61,695 nucleotides of DNA from Glycomyces algeriensis (lineage in GTDB: Bacteria; Actinomycetota; Actinomycetes; Mycobacteriales; Micromonosporaceae): contig NZ_JAPZVR010000018.1 of NCBI RefSeq assembly GCF_027622855.1, forward strand, positions 24,363 through 86,057, in the 5' to 3' direction. Shown one piece after another: positions 1 to 8,107 of this stretch. The translations under genes and the position numbers were made by a program. Position 1 is the stretch's first letter. Each line of letters starts with the position of its first letter. Below the pieces are notes generated by a model that was not told the DNA's origin, searched no databases, and saw only the letters and a list, made by a program, of their open reading frames with translations.

Positions 1-87
1 CCCGCCCTGCGCCGCCCCCACCGCCGCGGGCGGCGGGCACGCAGCGCGGCCCGCCCGCCGTCGTCGTTGTGCTGTCGTGTGGTGCGC

Positions 88-597
88 CTAGGCGAGTGAG
101 ATCTGGCCGTCCTCGACGGTGATCTCCACCGGCGGCAGGTCGATGTCGGCCGGGCCCTGCTCGAGCGTGCCCTCGATCGTCCACGTCGATTGGTGCTGGG
201 GGCAGATGATGTTGCCGTCCGCGTCGGGGGCCGCGACGGTCGCGCCCTGGTGCGGGCAGACCGCCGTGAACGCCAGGAACTCGTCCGCGGTCGGCTGCAC
301 GATCACGGTCTGGTCGACGACGATCCCGCCGCCCACCGGCACGTCCGAGGTCGCCGCGATCCCGCCGCCCTCACCGGTCGAACCGCCTTCGGTGCCGCTC
401 GAGCCCGTGGTCGAGGAGTCGGAGCCGCTCGGGGACTCCGTGCCGCAGGCCGCGAGCGCTCCCGCGGCCCCCAGCCCGGCCAGTCCGCACATCATGCCGC
501 GCCGGGTCGCCGCCTGACGGCGTACGAGCGGCGCCGTGGTGGCGGTATCGGCCGGGATTCGCACCGCCGGATCGGACCCGTTCCGGGTGTCGGTCAT
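88..597 (-). CDS. Rieske [2Fe-2S] lipoprotein, Tat-type signal
   Basis: A 169-aa exported Rieske protein. The N-terminus has a twin arginine followed by a hydrophobic stretch that ends in a lipobox (LAAC), so it is probably folded with its cluster in the cytoplasm, exported by Tat and lipid-anchored. A Ser/Gly/Glu-rich linker follows. The C-terminal half carries both cluster boxes, C-P-H (in VCPHQG) and C-P-Q-H (in CPQHQSTW), so all four ligands are present. AAGGAG lies 7 nt before the ATG. Such small Rieske lipoproteins are common in actinomycetes; the electron partner is unknown and no oxidoreductase lies next to it. Bases 1-87 at the window edge show no feature. Confidence 0.88.
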   Translation of the reverse strand: MTDTRNGSDPAVRIPADTATTAPLVRRQAATRRGMMCGLAGLGAAGALAACGTESPSGSDSSTTGSSGTEGGSTGEGGGIAATSDVPVGGGIVVDQTVIVQPTADEFLAFTAVCPHQGATVAAPDADGNIICPQHQSTWTIEGTLEQGPADIDLPPVEITVEDGQISLA

Positions 598-782
598 CGT
601 TGAGCTCCTTGCGCTTCAGGTGCGGCGCCGTGAACGGCCGCCGCAAGGCGAGCCGGGGCGCTGCCGCTGCGACGCCTGCGGCGCAACGCTAACGCCCGAA
701 TGCCGAGCCTTTCACGCGATACGTCCCCGATCAAGCCTTCTAGTTGAAACTTCATCGAGTTCTCAGCAAGCTCACAGCCCCG

Positions 783-1910
783 CTACACCCCCAGCGACCT
801 CGCGATCAGCATCCGCTGCACCTCATTCGTCCCTTCACCGATCTCCAGCACCTTGCAGTCCCGCCAGGCACGCGCCACCGGCGTCTCGTTCATGAACCCG
901 TACCCGCCGAAGATCTGCGTCGCCTCCCGCGCGTTCTCCACCGCCGCCTGCGACGCGTGCAGCTTCGCCAGCGCCGCATCGGTGCTGAACGGCTCGCCCG
1001 CGTCCGCCTTCAGCGCCGCGTCCTGCCACGCCAGCCGCGACGTGTGCGCCCGCAGCCGCATGTCCGCCAGCATGAACGCGATCGACTGGTTCGACGCGAT
1101 CGGCCGCCCGAACGCCTCGCGCTCCTTCGCGTGCGCCACGGACTCGTCCAGGCACCCCTGCGCCGAGCCCGTCGCCAGCGCCGCGATCGCGACCCGGCCG
1201 CTGTCGAGCAGTTCCAGGAACTGCACGAATCCGCGGCCGCGCTGGCCGAGGAGGTTGGCCTCGGGGACGCGGCAGTTGTCGAAGTAGACGGGCCGGGTGT
1301 CGGAGGCGCGCCAGCCGACCTTGGAGTACTCGGGGCCGATCTCGAGGCCGGGGGTGCCGGGCTCGACGGCGATGCAGGAGACTTCGCCGGGGCCGGTCTG
1401 GGCGGTGGTGACGATGAGGTCGGTCATCTCGGTGCCCGCGTTGGTGATGAAGCACTTCGCGCCGTCGATGACCCATTCGCCGTTCTCGAGGCGGGCCTTG
1501 GTGTCGGTGTGGCCGGCGTCGGTGCCGCCGCCGGGTTCGGTGAGGGCGAAGGCGACGAGGCCTTCGCCGGCGGCGAGGCGCGGGAGCCATTTGGCCCGCT
1601 GCTCGGGAGTGCCGTAGCGGGCGATGCCTTCGGCGCCGAGGGTCACGGAGGCCTCGACGGTGACGGCGACGGAGGCGTCGACACGGGCGATCTCCTCGAG
1701 GGCGAGGCCGAGCATGAAGAGGCCGGCGCCGGCGCCGCCGTACTCCTCGGGGAGGGTGACGCCGAGGACGCCGAGCTTGCCCAGCTCGCGGACGAGGTCG
1801 GCGGGGAATTCGCCGCGCTCGTAGAAGTCGCCGATGACCGGTTTGATCTGGTCCTGGGCGAAGGCGCGCACAGCGGCGGCGAATTCGGTCTGCTCGATGT
1901 CGAGTCTCAT
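783..1910 (-). CDS. Acyl-CoA dehydrogenase
   Basis: A 375-aa FAD-dependent acyl-CoA dehydrogenase of normal length, which oxidises acyl-CoA to the 2,3-enoyl-CoA. The protein has the usual N-terminal helical domain, a central beta domain (FALTEPGGGTDAG; WVIDGAKCFITNAG) and a C-terminal helical domain. The C-terminal EIGEGTNEVQRM matches the EGT motif that carries the catalytic Glu in short/branched-chain members, with Gly in place of the usual Tyr. GGGAG lies 7 nt before the ATG. It lies 47 nt downstream of the carboxylase beta subunit on the same strand, an arrangement like leucine/isovalerate or related acyl-CoA catabolic operons. The substrate cannot be fixed from sequence. Confidence 0.93.
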   Translation of the reverse strand: MRLDIEQTEFAAAVRAFAQDQIKPVIGDFYERGEFPADLVRELGKLGVLGVTLPEEYGGAGAGLFMLGLALEEIARVDASVAVTVEASVTLGAEGIARYGTPEQRAKWLPRLAAGEGLVAFALTEPGGGTDAGHTDTKARLENGEWVIDGAKCFITNAGTEMTDLIVTTAQTGPGEVSCIAVEPGTPGLEIGPEYSKVGWRASDTRPVYFDNCRVPEANLLGQRGRGFVQFLELLDSGRVAIAALATGSAQGCLDESVAHAKEREAFGRPIASNQSIAFMLADMRLRAHTSRLAWQDAALKADAGEPFSTDAALAKLHASQAAVENAREATQIFGGYGFMNETPVARAWRDCKVLEIGEGTNEVQRMLIARSLGV

Positions 1911-1957
1911 GGCTGGCTCCCTGTTGATGTGCGGATCGCAGGCGTCGCGGGCGGCGG

Positions 1958-3478
1958 CTACACCGGTGTGATCGGGTGTCTGCGGTCGGAGAACCGGCGG
2001 TCCTTGTGGGTCAGCCGGCGGTATCGGGCGATGAGGTCATCGCGGAGGTGGGCGGGTTCGATGATGTCGTCGACGACGAGTTCGCCGGCGAGGCGGCGGA
2101 GGTCGACGTCGGCTTCGTACTCGGCGCGCTTGTCGGCCACGAACCGCTCCCGCGTCGCGGGGTCGTCGATGGCGGCGATCTTGTTGGCGTACACGGCGTT
2201 GACGGCCGCTTCGGCGCCCATGACGGCGATGCGGGCGGTGGGGAGGGCGAGGCACGCGTCGGAGCCGAAGGCGGGTCCGGCCATGGCGTAGAGGCCGGCG
2301 CCGTAGGCCTTGCGGACGACGACGCAGAGTTTGGGGACGGTGGCCTCGGCGACGGCGGCGATCATCTTGGCGCCGTGGCGGATGATGCCGCCGTGCTCGA
2401 CGGCGGAGCCGACCATGAAGCCGGGGACGTCGGCGAGGAACAGCAGCGGCACGTTGAAGGCGTCGCAGGTGCTGACGAAGCGGGCGGCCTTGTCGGCGGA
2501 GTCGGAGAAGAGGACGCCGCCGCGGACGGCGGAGTTGTTGGCGACGATGCCGACGGGCCTGCCGTCGAGGCGGGCGAATGCGGTGAGGAGCTCGCCGGCC
2601 CAGCGGGCCTGCACTTCGAGCATCGAGTCGCGGTCGACGAGCCCGTCGAGGAAGTCGTGCATGTCGAACGGCGCGGATTCGCTGGCGGGGATGCTCGCGG
2701 CGAGGTCGACCGGGAGCGGGGGCCGGGCGGCGCGCACGGGTGCGGGCTGCGTCCAGTTGGAGGGCAGGTAGGAGAGCCAGCGCCGGACGGAGGCGATGGC
2801 CTCGTCCTCGTTGCGGCACAGGAAGTGGCCGACGCCGGACTGCTCGCAGTGGACGCGCGCGCCGCCCATGTCCTCGAGGGTGGTCTTCTCGCCGGTGACC
2901 ATCTCGACCATGCGGGGGCTGCCGAGGTACATGGAGGCGTTGCCGTCGACCATGGCGACGATGTCGCAGAACGCGGGGATGTAGGCGCCGCCGGCGGCGC
3001 TGGGACCGAAGAGGGCGCAGGCCTGCGGGATCTTCCCGGAGGCGCGGACCTGCTCGTGGAAGATCCGGCCGGCGCCGCGGCGGCCGGGGAAGAGCTGGAC
3101 CTGGTCGGTGATGCGGGCGCCGGCGGAGTCGACGAGGTAGACGATGGGGTGCTGCTCGAGCTGGGCGGCCTCGACGGTGCGGATGATCTTCTCGACGGTG
3201 CGCGCGCCCCAGGACCCGGCCTTGACGGTGGAGTCGTTGGCGACGAGCCGGATGGGACGGCCCTGCACGGTGGCGGTGCCGACGACGACGCCGTCGGCGG
3301 GGAGGGTCGGGTCCGGGTTGGCCCAGAGGCTGTCCTCGCGGAACGAGTCGGGGTCGCACAGGCGCCGGATGCGCTCGCGCGCGTGGTACTTGCCCGCGGC
3401 GGCGGCGGCCTGGTGGTATTTGGCGGCGCCACCGCGCTCGATCCGCTCGCGCTCGGCCGGGTAGTCCCCGAATTCCAC
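1958..3478 (-). CDS. Acyl-CoA carboxylase carboxyltransferase (beta) subunit
   Basis: A 506-aa biotin-dependent carboxyltransferase that moves CO2 from carboxybiotin to an acyl-CoA. Both crotonase-like halves are visible: the N-half has DSAGARI, the oxyanion-type GPSAAGGAYIPA and MGGARVHCEQSG; the C-half has GGVLFSDSADKAARF, DVPGFMVGSAVEHGGIIRHGAK and KAYGAGLYAM. The GTG start has AAGGAGG 8 nt upstream. The biotinylated alpha subunit, HMG-CoA lyase and a TetR regulator that often accompany such genes are absent from the window, so the alpha partner must be encoded elsewhere. Acetyl-, propionyl- and methylcrotonyl-CoA are all possible substrates. A strong promoter with a palindrome over the start of transcription precedes it. 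Confidence 0.9.
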   Translation of the reverse strand: MEFGDYPAERERIERGGAAKYHQAAAAAGKYHARERIRRLCDPDSFREDSLWANPDPTLPADGVVVGTATVQGRPIRLVANDSTVKAGSWGARTVEKIIRTVEAAQLEQHPIVYLVDSAGARITDQVQLFPGRRGAGRIFHEQVRASGKIPQACALFGPSAAGGAYIPAFCDIVAMVDGNASMYLGSPRMVEMVTGEKTTLEDMGGARVHCEQSGVGHFLCRNEDEAIASVRRWLSYLPSNWTQPAPVRAARPPLPVDLAASIPASESAPFDMHDFLDGLVDRDSMLEVQARWAGELLTAFARLDGRPVGIVANNSAVRGGVLFSDSADKAARFVSTCDAFNVPLLFLADVPGFMVGSAVEHGGIIRHGAKMIAAVAEATVPKLCVVVRKAYGAGLYAMAGPAFGSDACLALPTARIAVMGAEAAVNAVYANKIAAIDDPATRERFVADKRAEYEADVDLRRLAGELVVDDIIEPAHLRDDLIARYRRLTHKDRRFSDRRHPITPV

Positions 3479-3506
3479 GTTGCGGCCTCCTTGCCGAAAC
3501 AGCGTC

Positions 3507-3524
3507 CCTTAACGATCGTTAAGG
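3507..3524. promoter_or_regulatory. 18-bp perfect palindrome, putative TetR-type operator
   Basis: CCTTAACGATCGTTAAGG is a perfect palindrome centred about 37 nt upstream of the carboxyltransferase GTG. It sits immediately downstream of a minus-strand promoter and would cover the transcription start, a classic repressor position. AT-rich palindromes of this form are typical of TetR-family operators; no TetR gene is in the window. Confidence 0.7.
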
Positions 3525-3531
3525 CAAGCAT

Positions 3532-3560
3532 ATTGTGTCCCGCCGATCCCCGCGTGTCAA
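3532..3560 (-). promoter_or_regulatory. Promoter of the carboxyltransferase/acyl-CoA dehydrogenase operon
   Basis: On the minus strand a perfect TTGACA (3555-3560) is followed after 17 bp by CACAAT (3532-3537), which keeps the two critical -10 bases. The predicted start of transcription (about 3525) abuts the palindrome at 3507-3524. Confidence 0.55.
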
Positions 3561-3814
3561 CGCATTCGCGTTTCGTGTAATTCAGTTGTTCACCGGCGGG
3601 TTCACATCCGGCGCAGAGCGCTGTGCGCCTGCGGTCGCAAACCCGGCCCGTCCGCCCACTCGCATTTCGCCCCGCTCACGCCCGGCCGCAACCGCCCCGT
3701 TCACTCCACGAACCCGCCGCGGCTACCCTCGGGGAAACCACCGCGCCACTCCCACACCGCCACCGCACCGCGCCCCCGCCACGTGCCCCGGCACGCCGCC
3801 TCCCCCGGAGTTCG
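3561..3814. other. Divergent intergenic region
   Basis: About 250 bases between the carboxyltransferase promoter and the acyltransferase start. No convincing gene, hairpin or additional promoter is visible. In-frame upstream codons exist for the acyltransferase, but their composition is unlike coding sequence. Confidence 0.5.
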
Positions 3815-5959
3815 ATGAGCAACCCCGTGAGCACCAGCGACGCCCCGACCGCGCCCCCCGCGCACGCCCAGCCGGCCCCCCGGCCGCCGCGTCTGCGCGA
3901 GATCGACGGCCTCCGCGGCCTCGCCATCGTCGTCATCGCCGTCTACCACATCTGGTTCGACCGCGTCTCCGGCGGCGTCGACGTGTTCCTCCTGCTCTCC
4001 GGCTTCTTCATCACCGCGAGCCTCCTCCGCTCCGTCGACCGCACCGGCTCGGTCGCCCCCCTCGCGTTCGCCGCCCGCATCGTCCGCCGCATCTTCCCGC
4101 CCGCCCTGGTCGTCGCCGCCGCGAGCGTCGTCATGGCCGTCCTCTGGCTCCCGCGCGCTACCTGGATCCAGCAGCTCGGCGACCTCCTCGCCGCCGCCCT
4201 CTACTACGCCAACTGGCACCTCGCCTTCAACTCCGTCGACTACCTCTCCTCCAACAACGGCGCCAGCATCGTCCAGCACTACTGGTCGATGGGCGTCCAG
4301 ACCCAGTTCTACGTGCTGTGGCCCCTCCTCATCGCCGCCGCGACCGCACTCGCCGCCCGCACCAGACGCAGCCCCCGCCGCACCCTCGCCGCCGCCCTCG
4401 CGCTCGTCTTCGCCGCCTCGTTCGCCTTCGCGCTCTGGGAGACCGCCGAGAACCAGGCCTTCGCCTACTTCGACCTCCGCGCCCGCCTCTGGCAATTCGC
4501 CGCGGGCGGCCTCCTCGCCCTCGCCCTCCCGCGCCTCCGCACCGCCTTCTCTGACCCCACTGCGCCGCAAGCGAAATGGACGGCCGCGCTCCTCGGCTGG
4601 GCGGGCGTCGCCGTCCTCCTCGCCGCCGGGTTCTTCCTCGAGAGCACCCAGTTCCCCGGACTCGCCGCGCTCTGGCCCGTCGGCGGCGCCTGCGCCGTCG
4701 TCATCGCCGCGTCCCTCAGCCCCGGCGCCGGCGCCGGGCACCTCCTCAACACCCGGTTCGTCCAGTGGCTCGGCGACCTCTCCTTCACGCTCTACCTCTG
4801 GCACTGGCCGATCCTCATCTGCTACCTCAGCGCGACCGGACGCGACACCGCGACCCTCCCCGGCGGCCTCGGCGTCCTCGCCGCCGCGACCGCGCTGGCC
4901 GCCGCCACCAACTGGGCCCTGGAGCGGCGCCTCCCCGCCACCGGCCTCGGCCAGCGCACCAAACGCGGCGCGTTCGCGCTCGGCGCGGCGTTCATGGCGC
5001 TCGCGCTCGCCGCCTGCGCCGCCATGGCCGGGTACATCGCGTTCGAGCGCGACCGGCTCGCCGAGGCCGCGAACGACCCGGGCCGCTACCCGGGCGCGGC
5101 CGTCCTCGCCGAGGGCGTCGAGGTGGCCGAAGCGGACTTCACGCCCTCCACGCTCGACGCCGCCCTCGACTACGACCCGGCGCTCTCGGGCCGCTGCAAC
5201 CAGACCATGGAGGGCTACGAGCCGATCCGGTGCGACTTCGCCCCCGCCGCCGACGCCGGCGAGGAGTCGGACGGCGACGAGGAGGAGGACGAGGACGGGG
5301 CTGCCGACGGCGCGGGCGCCGCCGCCACCGTCGTCATGTACGGCGGCTCCAAGATCTGGCAGTGGCTCCCGGCCGTGCTCGACGCCGCCGCGGACCGGAA
5401 CTGGCACGTCATCGCGTTCACCAAGAACGCCTGCATCATTGAGACCGGCCAGGAGGCGCTCGGAGAGGAGCGCTACCGCTCGTGCGCCGCGTGGAACGAC
5501 GCGGTCGTCGCCGAGATCGACGCGATCCAGCCCGACCTGGTGCTCACCTACGGCTCCCGGGTCGGGTACGAGGCGTACGAGACGTTCCCCGACTACACCG
5601 ACCGCTACGAGCAGCTCCTCGCGACCGGGACGACCGTGGTCGCCCTGCGCGACACCCCGAGCCCCCGCTTCGACATCCCGCTCTGCGTGGACCTCAACGG
5701 CCCCAACGCGAACGAGTGCACCGTCGACCGCGCTTCGTACTACGACGAGGGCGCGTTCGAGGCCCTGGAGGTGCCCGCGGGGGTCCACAAGGTCGACCTC
5801 ACCGGCTACATCTGCGACGGCGACGCCTGCCCGCCGGTGGTCGGCAACGTCCTCGTCTACCGCGACGACGCGCACCTCACCAACACGTACGCTGCGACGC
5901 TCGGCCCCTACCTCGGGGCCGAACTCGCCGACGCCCTCGCGAATCCGGCTGCGGGGTAA
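3815..5959 (+). CDS. Acyltransferase-3 / SGNH-like membrane O-acyltransferase
   Basis: A 714-aa OatA-like envelope acyltransferase. Residues about 28-400 form the AT3 membrane domain of some ten helices, with REIDGLRGLAIVVIAVYH (catalytic-type His) and GGVDVFLLLSGFFIT. One further helix leads to an extracellular C-terminal SGNH-like domain of about 270 residues. In OatA-type enzymes AT3 passes acetyl groups across the membrane and the SGNH domain puts them on peptidoglycan or another glycan. Here the usual GDSH block reads GGSK (about residues 510-513), while Asp-x-x-His (about 684-687, DDAHLT) is kept. An acidic Asp/Glu insert lies just before the GGSK block. The ATG at 3815 has GGAG upstream; an in-frame ATG at 3623 is less likely. 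Confidence 0.85.
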   Translation: MSNPVSTSDAPTAPPAHAQPAPRPPRLREIDGLRGLAIVVIAVYHIWFDRVSGGVDVFLLLSGFFITASLLRSVDRTGSVAPLAFAARIVRRIFPPALVVAAASVVMAVLWLPRATWIQQLGDLLAAALYYANWHLAFNSVDYLSSNNGASIVQHYWSMGVQTQFYVLWPLLIAAATALAARTRRSPRRTLAAALALVFAASFAFALWETAENQAFAYFDLRARLWQFAAGGLLALALPRLRTAFSDPTAPQAKWTAALLGWAGVAVLLAAGFFLESTQFPGLAALWPVGGACAVVIAASLSPGAGAGHLLNTRFVQWLGDLSFTLYLWHWPILICYLSATGRDTATLPGGLGVLAAATALAAATNWALERRLPATGLGQRTKRGAFALGAAFMALALAACAAMAGYIAFERDRLAEAANDPGRYPGAAVLAEGVEVAEADFTPSTLDAALDYDPALSGRCNQTMEGYEPIRCDFAPAADAGEESDGDEEEDEDGAADGAGAAATVVMYGGSKIWQWLPAVLDAAADRNWHVIAFTKNACIIETGQEALGEERYRSCAAWNDAVVAEIDAIQPDLVLTYGSRVGYEAYETFPDYTDRYEQLLATGTTVVALRDTPSPRFDIPLCVDLNGPNANECTVDRASYYDEGAFEALEVPAGVHKVDLTGYICDGDACPPVVGNVLVYRDDAHLTNTYAATLGPYLGAELADALANPAAG

Positions 5960-5964
5960 GCGAA

Positions 5965-5990
5965 AGGCCCGGCTCACCCGAGCCGGGCCT
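5965..5990. terminator. Bidirectional intrinsic terminator
   Basis: An 11-bp GC-rich stem (5965-5975/5980-5990) with a 4-nt loop lies between the convergent acyltransferase and deoD stop codons. Confidence 0.8.
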
Positions 5991-6001
5991 GAGCGACGGT
6001 G

Positions 6002-6709
6002 TTACGCGGTGACGGCGTCCAGTGCGATCTCCACCATCTCGGAGAACGACTCCTGGCGGTCGGCCGCGGGCAGCTCGGTGCCCTTGAGGATGTGGTCGGA
6101 GATGGTGCACAGCGCGAGGGCGCGGGCCTTGAACTTCGCGGCGAGCGTGTAGATCGCCGCGGCCTCCATCTCGATGGCGAGGATGCCGTAGTCGGCGAGC
6201 TTCGCCTCGACCTCGGGAGCGTCGGTGTAGAACGTGTCCGAGGAGTACAGCTGGCCCACGTGCAGGTTGATCCCGCGCGCGGCCGCGGCGTCGGCGGAGG
6301 CGCGCAGCAGCCCGAAGTCCGCCACCGGCGCGTAGTCGACGACGCCGTTGAAGCGGATGCGGTTCATCGAGGAGTTCGTGGAGGCGCCGATGCCGGCCAC
6401 CACGTCCCGCAGCTCGATGTCGTTGTGGATCGCGCCGGCCGAGCCCACGCGCACCACCGTCTTCACGCCGTACACGTCGAGCAGCTCGTGCGTGTAGATC
6501 GACGCGGACGGCTGGCCCATCCCGGTGCCCTGCACGGACACGCGCTTGCCCTTGTACGTGCCGGTGAACCCGAACATGTTCCTGACCTCGGTGTAGCAGG
6601 TCGCGTCCGTGAGGAAGTTCTCGGCGATCCACTTCGCGCGCAGCGGGTCCCCGGGCAGGAGGACGCTCTCGGCGATGTCGCCCGGCTTGGCGGAGATGTG
6701 TGCAGTCAT
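6002..6709 (-). CDS. deoD: Purine-nucleoside phosphorylase, DeoD type
   Basis: A 235-aa hexameric-type purine nucleoside phosphorylase: purine (deoxy)ribonucleoside + phosphate gives free base + (deoxy)ribose-1-phosphate, for purine salvage in the cytosol. Family motifs are clear: LPGDPLRAKWIAENFL (phosphate site), GMGQPSASIYTHEL, VRVGSAGAI, the EMEAAAIYTLA base-binding segment and SDHILKG containing the catalytic Asp. Length and ends are normal. It stands alone on the minus strand between a terminator and tRNA-Ser. Confidence 0.95.
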   Translation of the reverse strand: MTAHISAKPGDIAESVLLPGDPLRAKWIAENFLTDATCYTEVRNMFGFTGTYKGKRVSVQGTGMGQPSASIYTHELLDVYGVKTVVRVGSAGAIHNDIELRDVVAGIGASTNSSMNRIRFNGVVDYAPVADFGLLRASADAAAARGINLHVGQLYSSDTFYTDAPEVEAKLADYGILAIEMEAAAIYTLAAKFKARALALCTISDHILKGTELPAADRQESFSEMVEIALDAVTA

Positions 6710-6803
6710 GACGCCAGCTTCTCATAAACATCCCATGAATTTGCGGAGACCGGCTGTGAGCTGGATCGCCGGGCCCGCTGCAGTGCGCGCCACCGGGGTC
6801 CGG

Positions 6804-6809
6804 TAGTGT
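6804..6809 (+). promoter_or_regulatory. -10 element of tRNA-Ser
   Basis: TAGTGT lies 7 nt before the first base of the tRNA, consistent with transcription starting at or near the mature 5' end. Confidence 0.4.
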
Positions 6810-6816
6810 TCTCCGC

Positions 6817-6907
6817 GGTGGCGTGTCCGAGCGGCCGAAGGAGCTCGCCTCGAAAGCGAGTGTTGGGTAACCCTCAACCGTGGGTTCAAATCCCACCGCC
6901 ACCGCCA
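6817..6907 (+). tRNA. tRNA-Ser(CGA)
   Basis: The acceptor stem GGTGGCG/CGCCACC, discriminator G and encoded CCA (6905-6907) are intact. The anticodon stem CTCGC/GCGAG surrounds CGA (6851-6853), which reads UCG. It has the long class II variable arm of serine tRNAs and a normal TTCAAAT T-loop. Confidence 0.97.
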
Positions 6908-6916
6908 ACGTTCCGG

Positions 6917-6946
6917 ATGCCGGGCCTGTGATCACAGGCCCGGCAT
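6917..6946. terminator. Terminator after tRNA-Ser
   Basis: A 30-bp perfect palindrome (arms 6917-6930/6933-6946) is followed by a T-rich stretch (ttcgttgttt), 10 nt after the tRNA CCA. Confidence 0.85.
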
Positions 6947-7049
6947 TCGTTGTTTCTCGCCAAGGGCGGCTAACCTGTCGGGACCGCGCCGCCACCCGGC
7001 GGCGCCGACGGCGCTGGAGCGCCGCTCACACGGAGAAAGGCGGCAGCGG

Positions 7050-7988
7050 GTGAGCCGATCATCGACGGGCGGGAAGATCTTCAGCGGGGCGATCATCGTC
7101 CTCTCGCTGCTCCTCGCCGCGATCCTGCTCCTGCACCGGTTCATCCCCAACCGCTGGTTCAACCTCGGCAGCCTCATCGAGACGTTCCTGCCCTGGTTCG
7201 GCCTCGCCGTCCCCGTCCTCCTCCTCCTCGCCGCGATCCGCCGCAAGCCCGTGGCCATCGTCTGCGCGATCGTGCCCGGCCTCGTCTGGTTCCAGATGTA
7301 CGCCGGCCTCATCCCCGACAAGCGCTCCGGCGAAGGGGACTTCCGCGTCGTCGCCCACAACGTCAACGCCGACAACGCCGACACCGCGGGCACGGCCGCG
7401 ACCCTCCTCGCCGCCGAGCCCGACGTCATCGTCCTCGTCGAGCTCACCGAGGACCAGCGGTACGCCTGGAGCGAGCTCCTCGACGGCCAGTACGAGTACT
7501 CCGTCTCCTACGGCACCGTCGCCCTGTGGTCCACCCACCCCGTCCTCGACTCCTACGAGGTCGACCTCGACCTCGGCTGGGCCCGCGCCTTCCGCGCCGC
7601 CGTCGACATCGACGGCGAGCCCGTCGCCTTCTATGTGGCGCACCTGCTCTCCGTGCGCGTCAACACCGAGGGCTTCACCTCCGCCCAGCGCAACGAGACC
7701 GCGCTCCTCCTCGGCGAGGCCCTCGCCGACGAGGAGCTCGAACGCGTCGTCCTCGCCGGGGACCTGAACGGCACCTCCCAGGACCGCGCGCTCGCCCCGA
7801 TCACCTACCAGCTGCACTCGGCGCAGGCCGACGCCGGCAAGGGCTTCGGGTTCACCTGGCCGGCCGACACCCCGATGGCGCGGATCGACCAGGTCCTGTA
7901 CCGCGGCATGGAGGCCACCGGCTCAGAGGTCCTGGACGCGACCGCTTCCGACCATCGCCCGGTCATGGCCGACTTCTCGTTCTCCTGA
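7050..7988 (+). CDS. Membrane-anchored endonuclease/exonuclease/phosphatase (EEP) family protein
   Basis: A 312-aa protein with about three N-terminal transmembrane helices (residues ~8-100) and a C-terminal EEP hydrolase domain. The metal and catalytic motifs are all present: HNVN, the Glu of VELTED, His in VAHLLS, GDLNGT, DQVL and the terminal SDHRPV. Related proteins cleave phosphodiesters in DNA, phosphoinositides or other lipids; the topology suggests an extracytoplasmic active site. The GTG start has GAAAGG about 9 nt upstream. The substrate is unknown. It is followed by an ABC ATPase on the same strand about 120 nt later. Confidence 0.85.
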   Translation: MSRSSTGGKIFSGAIIVLSLLLAAILLLHRFIPNRWFNLGSLIETFLPWFGLAVPVLLLLAAIRRKPVAIVCAIVPGLVWFQMYAGLIPDKRSGEGDFRVVAHNVNADNADTAGTAATLLAAEPDVIVLVELTEDQRYAWSELLDGQYEYSVSYGTVALWSTHPVLDSYEVDLDLGWARAFRAAVDIDGEPVAFYVAHLLSVRVNTEGFTSAQRNETALLLGEALADEELERVVLAGDLNGTSQDRALAPITYQLHSAQADAGKGFGFTWPADTPMARIDQVLYRGMEATGSEVLDATASDHRPVMADFSFS

Positions 7989-8107
7989 CGTCCGGGACCC
8001 CTGGCCCCGAGACCCGTCGGCGCCCTCCGGAATGCAAAGTCCGGGCGGCGTGCAACCACTCGCGACGGTCCGGGCGTCTTGGAGACGTGACCGAAGACGA
8101 CGCGACC

